A DNA stretch of 62,205 nt from Vineibacter terrae (GTDB lineage Bacteria > Pseudomonadota > Alphaproteobacteria > Reyranellales > Reyranellaceae), in assembly GCF_008039615.1 (NCBI RefSeq), contig NZ_VDUZ01000050.1, positions 1 through 62,205 of the forward strand. Direction: 5' to 3'. Both the position numbers and the translations under genes were made by a program. Positions 1 through 7,743 of the stretch are shown here, piece after piece (the stretch's first letter is position 1; each line of letters starts with the position of its first letter). Under the pieces are notes generated by a model. It had not been told where the DNA came from and did no database searches. It saw only the letters and a list, made by a program, of their open reading frames with translations.

Positions 1-312
1 CGCCGCTCGCCGCGATGCGCCACCGGCTGGCCACGCCCGACGGCAAGCGGCTCTATGCCCTGCGCAAGCAGACCCCTGAGCCGGTGTTCGGCATCATCAA
101 ATCGGTCATGGGATTCCGCCAATTCTCGTTGCGTGGCCTCGAAAAGGTCAAAGCCGAGTGGCGCCTCGTCACCATGGCCTGGAACATCAAGCGGATGTTC
201 ACCCTCGCACACGCCTGACGGGGAAAGTACCACCAAAAATCGCGACCCATGACCTCGGTGCTTTCAAAATCACTCAATCAACTACCCAATAACCTCAGTC
301 CGACAGGCTGCT
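1..312 (+). mobile_element. Right end of an IS1182-type insertion sequence, cut by the window edge
   Basis: The element consists of the 3' end of a transposase gene, about 75 bp of non-coding sequence and a probable terminal repeat around 296-312 containing TCCGACAGGCTG. The left end lies outside the window, so inverted-repeat pairing and target duplication cannot be checked and the exact boundary is approximate. The family call rests on the transposase C-terminus. Confidence 0.7.
3..218 (+). CDS. IS1182-family transposase, C-terminal fragment (5' end outside window)
   Basis: The reading frame is open from the window edge, so this is the C-terminal part of a longer DDE transposase. The segment KQTPEPVFGIIKSVMGFRQF followed by a W-x-L-V-T-M-A-W-N pattern is the conserved tail of IS1182-type transposases, where the final catalytic Glu lies in the PEPVFG-type helix. 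The protein would catalyse cut-and-paste movement of its IS. Whether the full gene is intact cannot be seen. The downstream SDR gene is convergent with it. Confidence 0.75.
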   Translation, partial: PLAAMRHRLATPDGKRLYALRKQTPEPVFGIIKSVMGFRQFSLRGLEKVKAEWRLVTMAWNIKRMFTLAHA

Positions 313-340
313 AGGCTGATCGCCGCTATGCCTCGGTCGC

Positions 341-1093
341 TCATAGCGACATGAAGCCGCCATCGGCATTCAGGACATGTCCGACGATGAACGGAGCCGC
401 ATCCGAGGCGAGCCAGGCCACGGCCTCGGCGACCTCCTCGGGGCGGCCCATGCGCCGCAATGGGAGACCCGCTGCAACCGCGCCCATGTCCATGATCCTG
501 GAGGCCAGCATCATGTCGGTGACGACCCGGCCGGGCGCCACGGCATTGATGCGCACGCCCTTTTCCGCGTATTCCATCGCCGCTGAACGCGTCAGCGAGA
601 TCGTGGCGGCCTTGGATGCGGCGTAGAGGGCAAGGCCGGGATTGGGATTGCGCAGGCCGCTGACCGACGCGTTGACAATGATCGCGCCGCTGCCGCGCGC
701 CGCCATGTGACGGATCTGGTGCTGCAGGCAAAGGTAGACCGACCGCACGTTCGTATCGAACACGGTATCGTAGAGGCCGGGATCCTGCTCGGCCACAGGC
801 GCGCGTGGCTCCTGATAGCCGGCATTGTTGAAGGCGACGTCGAGCTTGCCGTGATCCGCGATGATGGTGCGATGCAGCGCCTCGATCTCGACCGGCCGCG
901 TGACGTCGGCTGCGATGAAGCGGCCCGCGGCGCCGATGCCGGTGAGCGCCTTGACCGCCTGTTCGCCTTCGGCGCGGCGGCGGCCGGCGATCACGACCAG
1001 CGCGCCGCGGCGCCCGAAGGCAAGCGCGCTGGCGCGGCCGATGCCCGTCGCTCCGCCGGTCACGAGGACCACCTTGCCGGCAAAGTCACGCAT
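341..1093 (-). CDS. SDR-family NAD(P)-dependent oxidoreductase
   Basis: A 250-residue classical short-chain dehydrogenase. It has the cofactor motif TGGATGIG (residues 12-19), NNAG (about 89-92), a catalytic Ser near 143 and YxxxK (Y157, K161), and ends in the usual NADGG-type C-terminus. Arg-rich residues after beta-2 (AGRRR) suggest NADP(H) preference, which is an inference. The ATG at 1093 is preferred over a GTG one codon upstream because GGAG lies about 8 nt before it. Its start overlaps the end of the acyl-CoA dehydrogenase gene, so the two are co-transcribed and translationally coupled. The substrate is probably a hydroxyacyl or keto intermediate handled with that enzyme, but it is unknown. 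Confidence 0.88.
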   Translation of the reverse strand: MRDFAGKVVLVTGGATGIGRASALAFGRRGALVVIAGRRRAEGEQAVKALTGIGAAGRFIAADVTRPVEIEALHRTIIADHGKLDVAFNNAGYQEPRAPVAEQDPGLYDTVFDTNVRSVYLCLQHQIRHMAARGSGAIIVNASVSGLRNPNPGLALYAASKAATISLTRSAAMEYAEKGVRINAVAPGRVVTDMMLASRIMDMGAVAAGLPLRRMGRPEEVAEAVAWLASDAAPFIVGHVLNADGGFMSL

Positions 1094-2822
1094 CACGAAC
1101 TCCGGCAGCGCCGGTCAGGCATGCGCGTTCGACGATGGCTCGTTGATCGAGGCCCGCCGGAAGGGATCCGTATACGGAGCCGCCATCGCCCCCAAGACGC
1201 GTCGCGCAGAAGGCGTCGGCGAGCGCATGCGGCGATTGGCGAATGAGCAGGCTGGCCTGCAGCGCGATCGCCATGCGCTCGACGAGGCGGCGTGCGCGCG
1301 CCTCGTGCTCCTGAGGAGCGCTCAGCTCGTCTTGGAGACGCTCGGTCATCCGGTCGAGATGCTTGTCGCCGCCCTTTGCCTTGCGTACTTCATCGATGAA
1401 GACAGGCACGCTGTGCGGCGAGCGCGCTGCGGCGCGCAGCACGTCGAGCGCGATGACGTTGCCGCTGCCCTCCCAGATGCCGTTCAGGGGCGCCTCGCGG
1501 TAGAGGCGGGCCATCGGTCCGTCCTCGACGAACCCGTTGCCGCCGTGACATTCCAGCGCTTCATGGACGACACCGACGGCGCGCTTGCAGTTCCAGAACT
1601 TGCCGACCGGCGTGCCGATCCGTGCCAGCAGTCCCGCGTCGCTGTCGCCGGCCTGCTCGTCGTCGACCGCTCTGGCCAGCCGAAACGCCAGCAGGGTGGC
1701 GGCTTCGACCTCCAGCGCCAGGTCGGCGATCACGTTCTGCATCAGTGGCTGGTCGATCAGCCGCTTCTGAAAGGCACGGCGGGACGTCACGTGATGGATT
1801 GCTTCCGACAATGCCCGGCGCATCAGTCCGGCTGACCCTATGGCGAAATCGAGCCGCGTCAGGTGCGTCATGGCCAGCGCCACCTTGATGCCCTGGCCTT
1901 CTTCGCCGACCAGCCAGCCAAGGGCGCCGCGATACTCGATCTCGCTCGAGGCGTTGGACCTGTTGCCGCACTTGTCCTTCAAGCGCTGGATCAGCAGGCG
2001 ATTGCGGGTGCCGTCCGCCAGCCAGCCCGGCAGGAGGAAGCAGGAAAGTCCCCGGTCGGTGCGGGCCAGCGTGACGAAGAGATCGCTTTGCGGGGCCGAG
2101 AAGAACCATTTGTGGCCGTCGATGATGTAGGCTTCGCCCGGTCCGCGCCTGGGCCCGGCCGGCCGGGCCGTCGTCTGCGTCGCGCGCAGGTCGGAACCGG
2201 CTTGCTTCTCGGTCAATGTCATCCCGACGGTTCCGCCGGTCTTGCGCTGCATCGGAGCGGACGACGCATCATAGCGGCTCGAGACGATGAACGGCTCCCA
2301 GACGGCCGCGAGATCCGGCTGCAGCCGCAGAGCCGGGATCGCGGAGTACGTCATGCCCAGAGGGCAGCAGATGCCGCTTTCACCCTGGTTCCAGAGATAG
2401 GAGAGGATGCCGCGCGCCACGTGCGCGCCCGGCCTGCCGGCGGTCCATGCCAGCGAATGCGTGCCATGGCCGATCGCCAGCGACATCAGCTCATGCCATG
2501 CCGGGTGGAAGGCGATCTCGTCGATGCGATGGCCGAAGCGGTCGTGCGTGCGCAGCTCGGGGGCATGGCGATTCGCATCCCGCGCCAGCGCCGCGACATG
2601 GGCGCTCGCCACCGTCGTGCCGGCTTCGGCGAGCAGCGCGGCCGCCCACCCGATCGGCTCGCGCGCGGCGATCTCTGTCAGCAGGCGATCGCCCGTGAAG
2701 GCGTTGTGGCCTGTGAGCGGCGTCGCCTGGTTCATCACCTCGTGGGTCGCATAGCCGTCGGCCGGCAGGGACGGCAAGCGGGCGAATGGATCGGTGCCAG
2801 TGTCGGCCATCTGTTCGCTCAT
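1086..2822 (-). CDS. Acyl-CoA dehydrogenase, AidB-like
   Basis: A 578-residue flavoprotein of the AidB branch of acyl-CoA dehydrogenases. It carries an extra N-terminal domain (GHNAFTGDRLL and following), then the FAD/substrate region with GMTLTEKQAGSDLRA and the C-terminal helical domain with RLYREAPLNGIWEGSGNV. The family oxidises acyl-CoA thioesters with FAD; E. coli AidB itself responds to alkylation damage, and the true substrate here is unknown. The start (MSEQMADTG) is fixed by an ATGA overlap with the tetR stop. The frame stays open upstream, but that part is a shadow of tetR. It is the middle gene of a tetR-ACAD-SDR operon. Confidence 0.88.
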   Translation of the reverse strand: MSEQMADTGTDPFARLPSLPADGYATHEVMNQATPLTGHNAFTGDRLLTEIAAREPIGWAAALLAEAGTTVASAHVAALARDANRHAPELRTHDRFGHRIDEIAFHPAWHELMSLAIGHGTHSLAWTAGRPGAHVARGILSYLWNQGESGICCPLGMTYSAIPALRLQPDLAAVWEPFIVSSRYDASSAPMQRKTGGTVGMTLTEKQAGSDLRATQTTARPAGPRRGPGEAYIIDGHKWFFSAPQSDLFVTLARTDRGLSCFLLPGWLADGTRNRLLIQRLKDKCGNRSNASSEIEYRGALGWLVGEEGQGIKVALAMTHLTRLDFAIGSAGLMRRALSEAIHHVTSRRAFQKRLIDQPLMQNVIADLALEVEAATLLAFRLARAVDDEQAGDSDAGLLARIGTPVGKFWNCKRAVGVVHEALECHGGNGFVEDGPMARLYREAPLNGIWEGSGNVIALDVLRAAARSPHSVPVFIDEVRKAKGGDKHLDRMTERLQDELSAPQEHEARARRLVERMAIALQASLLIRQSPHALADAFCATRLGGDGGSVYGSLPAGLDQRAIVERACLTGAAGVRDA

Positions 2823-3442
2823 GCCTTGCCCTCTCCGCCAACGCTGGCGCGCAGGCAAAACGCGGTGATCTGGTCGATGAGGTGGCGATCGGCACGCGCG
2901 CCGGTTCCCTTGGAAGGCGCAAGTGGTCCGACCAGGGCTTCCATGAAAGCACCGACGATGCAGGCTGCCGCCACTGCAGGGTCCAGCCGGGGAAACGTGC
3001 CGCGCATGATTCCCTCGCGCAGGATGCGTTCGAGGCAGTGCGCGAGCCTCGCGCGATAGTCGAGGCGTACCATCTCGACCTCCGGGTCGACCGGCTCGGC
3101 GATGAGGGCGTAGGCGAGCCGACGGCCACGCAGGGCGCGGCTGGCGAACGTGCGGATAGCCGCTTCCAATTTCTCCAGCGGCGAGCCGTCGGCATCGGCC
3201 ACCGCCTTCACGATTCCCACCTCGCGGGCGGAAACGGTGGCCACGATCTCCGCGCACAGCTCGGCCTTGGCGGCCCAGTGACGGTACACCGTGCCGGTGG
3301 CGACACCGGCCCTCTCGGCGACGCTGTCGACCTGGGCGGCCGACCAGCCGCCATCCGCCACAAGCTCCCGCGCTGCCTTCAGGATCCGCGCGCGCTTCTC
3401 GGCAAGCCGCTTCGCCGTGTTCTCGGTCTGACGGTAAGCCAT
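2819..3442 (-). CDS. TetR/AcrR-family transcriptional regulator
   Basis: A 207-residue repressor. The N-terminal helix-turn-helix lies at about residues 13-60 (RILKAARELVADGGWS, then AGVATGTVYRHWAAKAEL), followed by an all-helical ligand-binding domain. The start MAYRQTEN is chosen over an upstream in-frame methionine because the longer form would read through the palindromic operator. Two operator-like palindromes lie just upstream, so autoregulation is likely, together with control of the two acyl-CoA/SDR genes coupled downstream by an ATGA overlap. The ligand may be an acyl-CoA or a related compound, which is inferred only from the operon. Confidence 0.9.
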   Translation of the reverse strand: MAYRQTENTAKRLAEKRARILKAARELVADGGWSAAQVDSVAERAGVATGTVYRHWAAKAELCAEIVATVSAREVGIVKAVADADGSPLEKLEAAIRTFASRALRGRRLAYALIAEPVDPEVEMVRLDYRARLAHCLERILREGIMRGTFPRLDPAVAAACIVGAFMEALVGPLAPSKGTGARADRHLIDQITAFCLRASVGGEGKA

Positions 3443-3461
3443 GACGGTCGCAGCCCAAGCT

Positions 3462-3502
3462 ATGAACCCAGGTTCATCTATAAGGTATGAACCAGGATTC
3501 AT
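3462..3502. promoter_or_regulatory. Double palindromic operator upstream of tetR
   Basis: Two 16-bp palindromes of the form ATGAACC-N2-GGTTCAT lie at 3462-3477 (perfect 7-bp arms) and 3487-3502 (one mismatch: GATTCAT). They are spaced 25 bp centre to centre, 20-60 bp upstream of the tetR start. This is the usual geometry for TetR-family autoregulatory operators. The same sites could repress transcription toward the DoxX gene on the other strand. Confidence 0.75.
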
Positions 3503-3537
3503 ATCTTCATGTCAAGCCTCTTCCTGGACTCACACAC

Positions 3538-3625
3538 TGTCATCCCGAGCGCAGCGAGGGATCTCCCGCGAATGGCGCACGGTGCGTCTTTCGCAGGAGA
3601 TCCCTCGCTGCGCTCGGGATGACAG
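3538..3625. repeat. Dispersed palindromic repeat, family A, copy 1
   Basis: The arms CTGTCATCCCGAGCG and CGCTCGGGATGACAG bound about 88 bp. The inner arms AGCGAGGGATCTC and GAGATCCCTCGCT extend the pairing, giving a long hairpin with a variable loop. Related copies occur at 11042-11130, 39604-39692, 53718-53747 (half) and 57236-57270 (half). It lies between the divergent tetR and doxX genes. The 306-bp gap 3443-3748 holds this element and the operator, with nothing else recognised. Confidence 0.9.
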
Positions 3626-3748
3626 CCCTGCGCCCCCTGCCGACTTTGTCGCAGGCCGCGCGGCGCCCCATGCCTTGACCTCAACTGGACTTGAAATTCT
3701 AGAAGCCACGTCGGCTGGCGACACGGCGTCGCGTGAAGGAGGACCGAC

Positions 3749-4205
3749 ATGCAGGGTCAGATCAGAGGAACAATCACCCGAGCCGGCCCGGCGCGCCGAC
3801 ACGCCGCGCACCGTCACCGCCATCCTGGAGGCGCGCGCGTTCGGCATCCTGGCCCGGGTTCTGCTTACCTTCGTCTTCTGGACCAGCGGCCTCGCCAAGC
3901 TGCTCGAGTTCACGGCCAACGCCGCCATGATGGCGGAGCTCGACCTTCATCCCGGCTGGGCATTCAATGCCGCGACCCTCGTCGTGCAGATCGGGGCGTC
4001 CCTTCTGATCATCATCGGCCACTGGACCTGGCTGGCAGCCGGCGCGCTCGCCGTCTTCACCGTCCTCACCATCCCGATCGCGCATCCATTCTGGATCAAG
4101 GAGGGCGAGGCGGCATTCCGCGACATGACCGTCGCCCTGGAGCATGTCTCGGTGATCGGCGGCCTGCTGCTCGCCGCGATCCTGTCGCGACGCAGTCTGC
4201 GCTGA
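3749..4205 (+). CDS. DoxX-family membrane protein with an apparent frameshift near its start
   Basis: Residues beginning TPRTVTAILEARAFGILARV and continuing through WTSGLAKLLEF form a four-helix DoxX-type integral membrane protein ending in AAILSRRSLR. DoxX proteins are associated with quinone or respiratory redox functions, and the substrate here is unknown. A strong Shine-Dalgarno (AAGGAGGA) sits 5 nt before the ATG at 3749, but that ATG is in a different frame from the DoxX sequence. The DoxX frame has no ATG, GTG or TTG in the right place. The span of 457 nt is 152 codons plus one base, so a single extra base, perhaps in the CCC run near 3777, would explain it. It is either a sequencing error or a real mutation. 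Confidence 0.65.
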
Positions 4206-4261
4206 ATATCGGCGGCGAAACGGTTGAAGCTGTGGCGTGGCCGCAAGTCTCTTGTTGCTTC

Positions 4262-4837
4262 TCAGAGATCGTCGAGGTGCCCTTGCAGATGCTTTTCAAG
4301 CCGGAAGAGCTTCTGATTCTTCAACAGGTCGAGGAAACCTTGAGCAGAAACACCCGACTTCGAGAGATTGCGTCGGGCATTCGCCAGCGATGCTACAACA
4401 AGCTGCGGTGCCTGGCCGTAAAGGCCAGTGAGGAAGGCATCCGGTGTCTGGCGCATCAGGCCGTGCCTTTTCAGCGTAGTGGCCGGGAAATCGCGCAGGT
4501 TCCAGGTCAGGATGAGGGACGCCTTCGCTTCGATCGCAGCAGCGAGGACATGCCGGTCACCGGGATCGGGCAGGCTCAGCTTGTCGATATGATGATGGAA
4601 GTTGGCAACCCGCGCACCTGGGAGCACCGTCTCCATCAACTGCCGGGCGATCTGGAGTCGCCCGGGCGGGATCGCCGGGGCATTGGCGAGGAGATTGCGC
4701 GTCCATTCGTCATGAATCTCGTCCGTCCATCGTGCTTCATAGAGGCCATCCACCGATGCCTGGACGAGGATGTTGCGCTGATGGAAGGGGTAGAGAGTGC
4801 AGGCGTCGCATATGGCAGCAACTCGCTCAGGCGCCAT
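4262..4837 (-). CDS. PIN-domain toxin (VapC-like ribonuclease)
   Basis: A 191-residue PIN-domain protein. Acidic residues typical of the fold appear at the N-terminus (ICDACTLYPFHQ), in WTDEIHDEW, and in LPDPGDRHVLAAAIEAKASL followed by TWNLRDFP. PIN toxins cleave RNA using these carboxylates to bind metal. It is longer than classical VapC (about 130 residues) and belongs to the group paired with excisionase-like HTH antitoxins. Its start overlaps the end of the upstream HTH gene by 11 bp, the usual antitoxin-toxin arrangement. The RNA target is unknown. Confidence 0.8.
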   Translation of the reverse strand: MAPERVAAICDACTLYPFHQRNILVQASVDGLYEARWTDEIHDEWTRNLLANAPAIPPGRLQIARQLMETVLPGARVANFHHHIDKLSLPDPGDRHVLAAAIEAKASLILTWNLRDFPATTLKRHGLMRQTPDAFLTGLYGQAPQLVVASLANARRNLSKSGVSAQGFLDLLKNQKLFRLEKHLQGHLDDL

Positions 4838-5273
4838 AGCGAACGCGCAAGTCCTCGGCGTCGTCGGCGAGCGCTTCCATCGCGCGACGTTGGGCGTCGA
4901 GCTTGGCCTTCAGTGCCAGGACATCTCTGAGCGACGTACGGCGGTGCTTGCCGACATAGCGGAACGGCAGGTCGCCGCGATCCATCCGCAGCACGACGAG
5001 GGGCCGTGAGATGCCGAGGATCCCAGATGCTTCCGCGGGGCTCAGTTCTTGATCCTCTGCCAGGACCGCCACGCGCTCGCCGCTGAGCAAGCGGGTGATG
5101 AGCGTCTCGACAATGCTGATCGCCGCCGGGGGGAGCGCAACGGTCTGGTCTTGCCCGTTGCGGCGGCGGACGCGCAGCTCGAAGCGGTCGCCCGCCGCCA
5201 GCCTGGGCAGCGACGACACCTTCTTGCGGTCCCGATCCGACAGACCGGCAAACTTCACGGCTTGGCTCGCCAT
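4827..5273 (-). CDS. Antitoxin with excisionase/MerR-like helix-turn-helix
   Basis: A 148-residue protein. The middle (about residues 75-115) is a winged HTH of the excisionase type: SPAEASGILGISRPLVVLRM, followed by a wing containing PFRYVGKHRR. The C-terminal helix (LKAKLDAQRRAMEAL) probably neutralises the PIN toxin encoded immediately downstream. The start MASQAVKF is chosen because sequence further upstream belongs to the non-coding promoter. The order antitoxin then toxin, with an overlap, supports a type II module that represses its own promoter. Confidence 0.78.
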   Translation of the reverse strand: MASQAVKFAGLSDRDRKKVSSLPRLAAGDRFELRVRRRNGQDQTVALPPAAISIVETLITRLLSGERVAVLAEDQELSPAEASGILGISRPLVVLRMDRGDLPFRYVGKHRRTSLRDVLALKAKLDAQRRAMEALADDAEDLRVRYGA

Positions 5274-5305
5274 GGCAGGGCTCCTCGCCGGTGAATATGG
5301 GTGTA

Positions 5306-5323
5306 ATTTGCGATATCTGCAAT
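5306..5323. promoter_or_regulatory. Imperfect palindrome upstream of the PIN/HTH module
   Basis: ATTTGCGATATCTGCAAT, with TTGC and GCAA arms around a GATATC-type centre, lies about 35-50 bp upstream of the antitoxin start. Position and symmetry fit an autoregulatory operator of the toxin-antitoxin module. No experimental support. Confidence 0.4.
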
Positions 5324-5353
5324 AACTGAAAGACCTGTGGCCGTGCCACAGGA

Positions 5354-6412
5354 TCACTGCGCTTGCGCCGCGGCCGCCATTCGTTGCGCCGGCTGGGCCT
5401 CGCGCTCGACCAGCTCCGCCAGGATGCGGCGGAACTGGGTCGGGCCGGCATCGAAGCTGGTGGGCAGCATGCGCCTTGTCGGGTCGCGGTCGATCACGAC
5501 CTGCTGCGCCTCGATGATCGCCTTGTCCTCGTGGAAGGCGGCCTCGACGACGGCGAACATCCGGTCGAGCTGGCGCTGATCGATGTCGGCGGCGCGCGCG
5601 CCCGTGGCATAGAAATAGCGTGCGGCGCGCGCCGTCATCGGCGTCACGGCCTGCTCGTCGCAGCGCAGGAAGAGCGGCGCCGCGGTGGGCGGCTTGAGCT
5701 GCAGGCCGTCGGCGGTGCCCGGCGGATACCAGGCCGTGCGCAGCAGGAAGATGCCGGGCACCAGGAAATCGTAGGTGCTCCACATGTCGAAGGTCGCGTC
5801 GCGGCGCAGATAGCCGCGCACCTGGTTGCGCAGCCAGCGCTGCACGCGCAGGCCGCGCTCCAGGCGGATGATGCGCGGCCGCTCGTCGGCCCATTGCGGC
5901 GCGCCCAGCCCCAGCGTCTTCTCGTGCGCGTAGCTGAGATGCGACAGGTCCAGCAGGTTGTCGTCGATGAGCTGGTAGTCGGCGGCGAAGTCGAGCCGGC
6001 CGCAGCGCAGGCGGTAGCCGGGATCATCGAGCGCGATCGACGGCGGGACCAGCGCCGGGTCGGCGGCCGCGGCGTCGCCCATCCACACCCACAGCCAGCT
6101 GCCGCTCTCGATGGTGGGATAGCGCCGCACCGCGGCGCTGTGCGGGATCAGGGGCTGGCCGGGGATCTCGATACAGCGTCCGTCCGGCGCGAACTTCAGG
6201 CCGTGATACATGCAGCGCAGGTCGTCCTGCTCCACCCGGCCCTTGGACAGCGGCGCGAAGCGGTGGCAGCAGCGATCCTCGAAGGCCACCGCCGTGCCGT
6301 CCTGCTTGCGATAGAGCGCCAGCGGCTCGTCGATGATGCTGCGCGCCAGGATCTGGCCGGCCTCGAGCTCGTGCGACCAGCAGGCGACATACCACGCGTT
6401 GCGCACCCACAT
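5354..6412 (-). CDS. Rieske [2Fe-2S] aromatic-ring oxygenase, vanillate O-demethylase-like
   Basis: A 352-residue oxygenase. The N-terminal Rieske domain has C48-x-H50 (in RCCHRFAPL) and C67-x2-H70 (in CMYHGLKF). The mononuclear iron site is seen as D155, H158 and H163 in DDNLLDLSHLSYAH. The family uses electrons from a separate reductase to hydroxylate or O/N-demethylate aromatic substrates in the cytoplasm. No reductase gene is adjacent. The start MWVRNAWYVA has a strong GGAGGAA upstream, and a longer frame extends upstream without homology. It is divergent from the VOC gene, with a 523-bp gap between them. Confidence 0.88.
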   Translation of the reverse strand: MWVRNAWYVACWSHELEAGQILARSIIDEPLALYRKQDGTAVAFEDRCCHRFAPLSKGRVEQDDLRCMYHGLKFAPDGRCIEIPGQPLIPHSAAVRRYPTIESGSWLWVWMGDAAAADPALVPPSIALDDPGYRLRCGRLDFAADYQLIDDNLLDLSHLSYAHEKTLGLGAPQWADERPRIIRLERGLRVQRWLRNQVRGYLRRDATFDMWSTYDFLVPGIFLLRTAWYPPGTADGLQLKPPTAAPLFLRCDEQAVTPMTARAARYFYATGARAADIDQRQLDRMFAVVEAAFHEDKAIIEAQQVVIDRDPTRRMLPTSFDAGPTQFRRILAELVEREAQPAQRMAAAAQAQ

Positions 6413-6521
6413 CGCTTCCTCCTGCCGTCTGCCGTTTGTGTCCTGCGGCTTGGCCTCCAGGCGCGCACGCCGGGGCATCGGCACACTATGGCATCGCCGC
6501 CGGCGCCTGAATGGTAAAAAT

Positions 6522-6536
6522 GTTCCCTCTATGTTC
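6522..6536. promoter_or_regulatory. Candidate LexA (SOS) box of the alphaproteobacterial type
   Basis: The sequence is exactly GTTC, seven bases (CCTCTAT), GTTC, with a third GTTC three bases further on at 6540-6543 and AT-rich flanks. GTTC-N7-GTTC is the established alphaproteobacterial LexA operator. It lies about 110 bp upstream of the Rieske start and 400 bp from the VOC start. No typical SOS gene is adjacent, so its target is unclear. Confidence 0.45.
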
Positions 6537-6778
6537 TTGTTCCTGAAGAGAGAATATGATAGGTTGGCGCCAACGTAGCCGAAGTGTGGGGGAAGCCATG
6601 GTGGCCTGGTCCAGGTGCGATCCGACAACGCCGTCGAGGCGAGCGGACCGTATCGGCATCGGGCGCCATGATCTTCCACGCACCAATGGTGCCAGCGCAA
6701 CTTCCGAATATTCCCGTCGTTTTCGACGTTTGCGTCACGCGATTCTGGGACGCGATTTTGCTTTCGCCGAAGATATCG

Positions 6779-6812
<34 letters not shown>

Positions 6813-6935
6813 GGCCTGCCGGCTGGTGGATCGCGGAACCAGACATGGCGGGCTTTCGCCGTTCGGGGCTATGATGCCGCGGCAAAAACGGGCCGCGGCA
6901 TCGACCGGCCGGTCCGACAGGGAAGAGGACGTGCC

Positions 6936-7544
6936 ATGGACAACACCGCAGCAGACCCGTCCGCGCCGCGCCAGGCGGTGACCCCGTGCGGGATCAACCA
7001 TCTCGTGCTCAACGTCCGCGACATCGAGGAGTCGCACCGGTTCTGGACCGAGCTTCTCGGCTTCAGGCAGGTCGGCGAGCTGAAGGCGACGCCGCAGCGT
7101 CCCAACCCGCCGAAGATGCGCTTCTACAGCGGCGAGCGCGGCGGCCACACGCACCATCATGACGTCGCCCTGGTCGAGAACCGCGACCTGCCGGCGCCGT
7201 CCAGGGAATGGAGCATGTATGGCGGCGCGCCGATGGCCGTGAACCATATCGCCATCACCTTGCCCGACCGCGAGGCCTGGCTGCAGCAGCTGGCGTTCCT
7301 GCAGGCGCGCGGCGTGAAGTTCAACCGCCGCGTCGACCACGGCATGACCCACAGCCTCTACATCAACGACCCCAACGGCTACGGCATCGAGCTGCTCTAC
7401 GAGCTGCCGCGCGAGGTCTGGCAGGGCGACATCGATGCCGCCTTGAACTTCGCCCGCATCCTGCCGACCGAGGGCGCGGATGCGCTGGTCGACGAGGCGG
7501 ACAAGAACCCGGTCTTCACCCGCCCCGAACCCGCGACACCCTAG
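6936..7544 (+). CDS. VOC-family protein (glyoxalase / extradiol dioxygenase fold)
   Basis: A 202-residue protein with paired beta-alpha-beta-beta-beta modules. The first begins GINHLVLNVRDIEESHRFW and the second MAVNHIAITLPDREAW, ending in YINDPNGYGIELLYELP. The metal ligands are probably the His in each INHL/VNHI strand and the Glu of GIELLYE, as in catechol 2,3-dioxygenase-like enzymes. It may act on an aromatic or ring-opened compound, consistent with the divergent Rieske oxygenase, but the substrate cannot be read from the sequence. Confidence 0.82.
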   Translation: MDNTAADPSAPRQAVTPCGINHLVLNVRDIEESHRFWTELLGFRQVGELKATPQRPNPPKMRFYSGERGGHTHHHDVALVENRDLPAPSREWSMYGGAPMAVNHIAITLPDREAWLQQLAFLQARGVKFNRRVDHGMTHSLYINDPNGYGIELLYELPREVWQGDIDAALNFARILPTEGADALVDEADKNPVFTRPEPATP

Positions 7545-7569
7545 TGAAAGGGGGCAGAGCCCCAATAGC

Positions 7570-7679
7570 CTTCATGGTGAGCTCAGGTGAATGCTCCGCA
7601 TTCAACGAGTCGAACCATGAAGGCGACGCACGAGCCGCGGTGCGGACCGCTCCATGGTTCGACAAGCTCACCATGAAGC
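7570..7679. repeat. Dispersed palindromic repeat, family B, copy 1
   Basis: Outer arms CTTCATGGTGAGCT and AGCTCACCATGAAG, with inner GTCGAACCATGAAG-type segments, make a nested inverted repeat of about 110 bp. A second copy lies at 9629-9735, between larA and larC. The two copies share ends and much of the interior but differ in the loop. Confidence 0.9.
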
Positions 7680-7743
7680 GGTCATCGGCCGTCTTCGTGA
7701 AGGCTTTTGACTCGCAACGCTCCACATCTGTTCGGATCGCACC

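Noticed and set aside
2823-3458. N-terminal extension of the acyl-CoA dehydrogenase to about 790 residues
   Set aside because: The extension is an out-of-frame reading of tetR. The ATGA overlap at 2819-2822 gives a natural start.
7555-7700. Small protein genes within the family B repeat
   Set aside because: Short open frames arise from the palindrome itself and recur in both copies with no ribosome-binding site.
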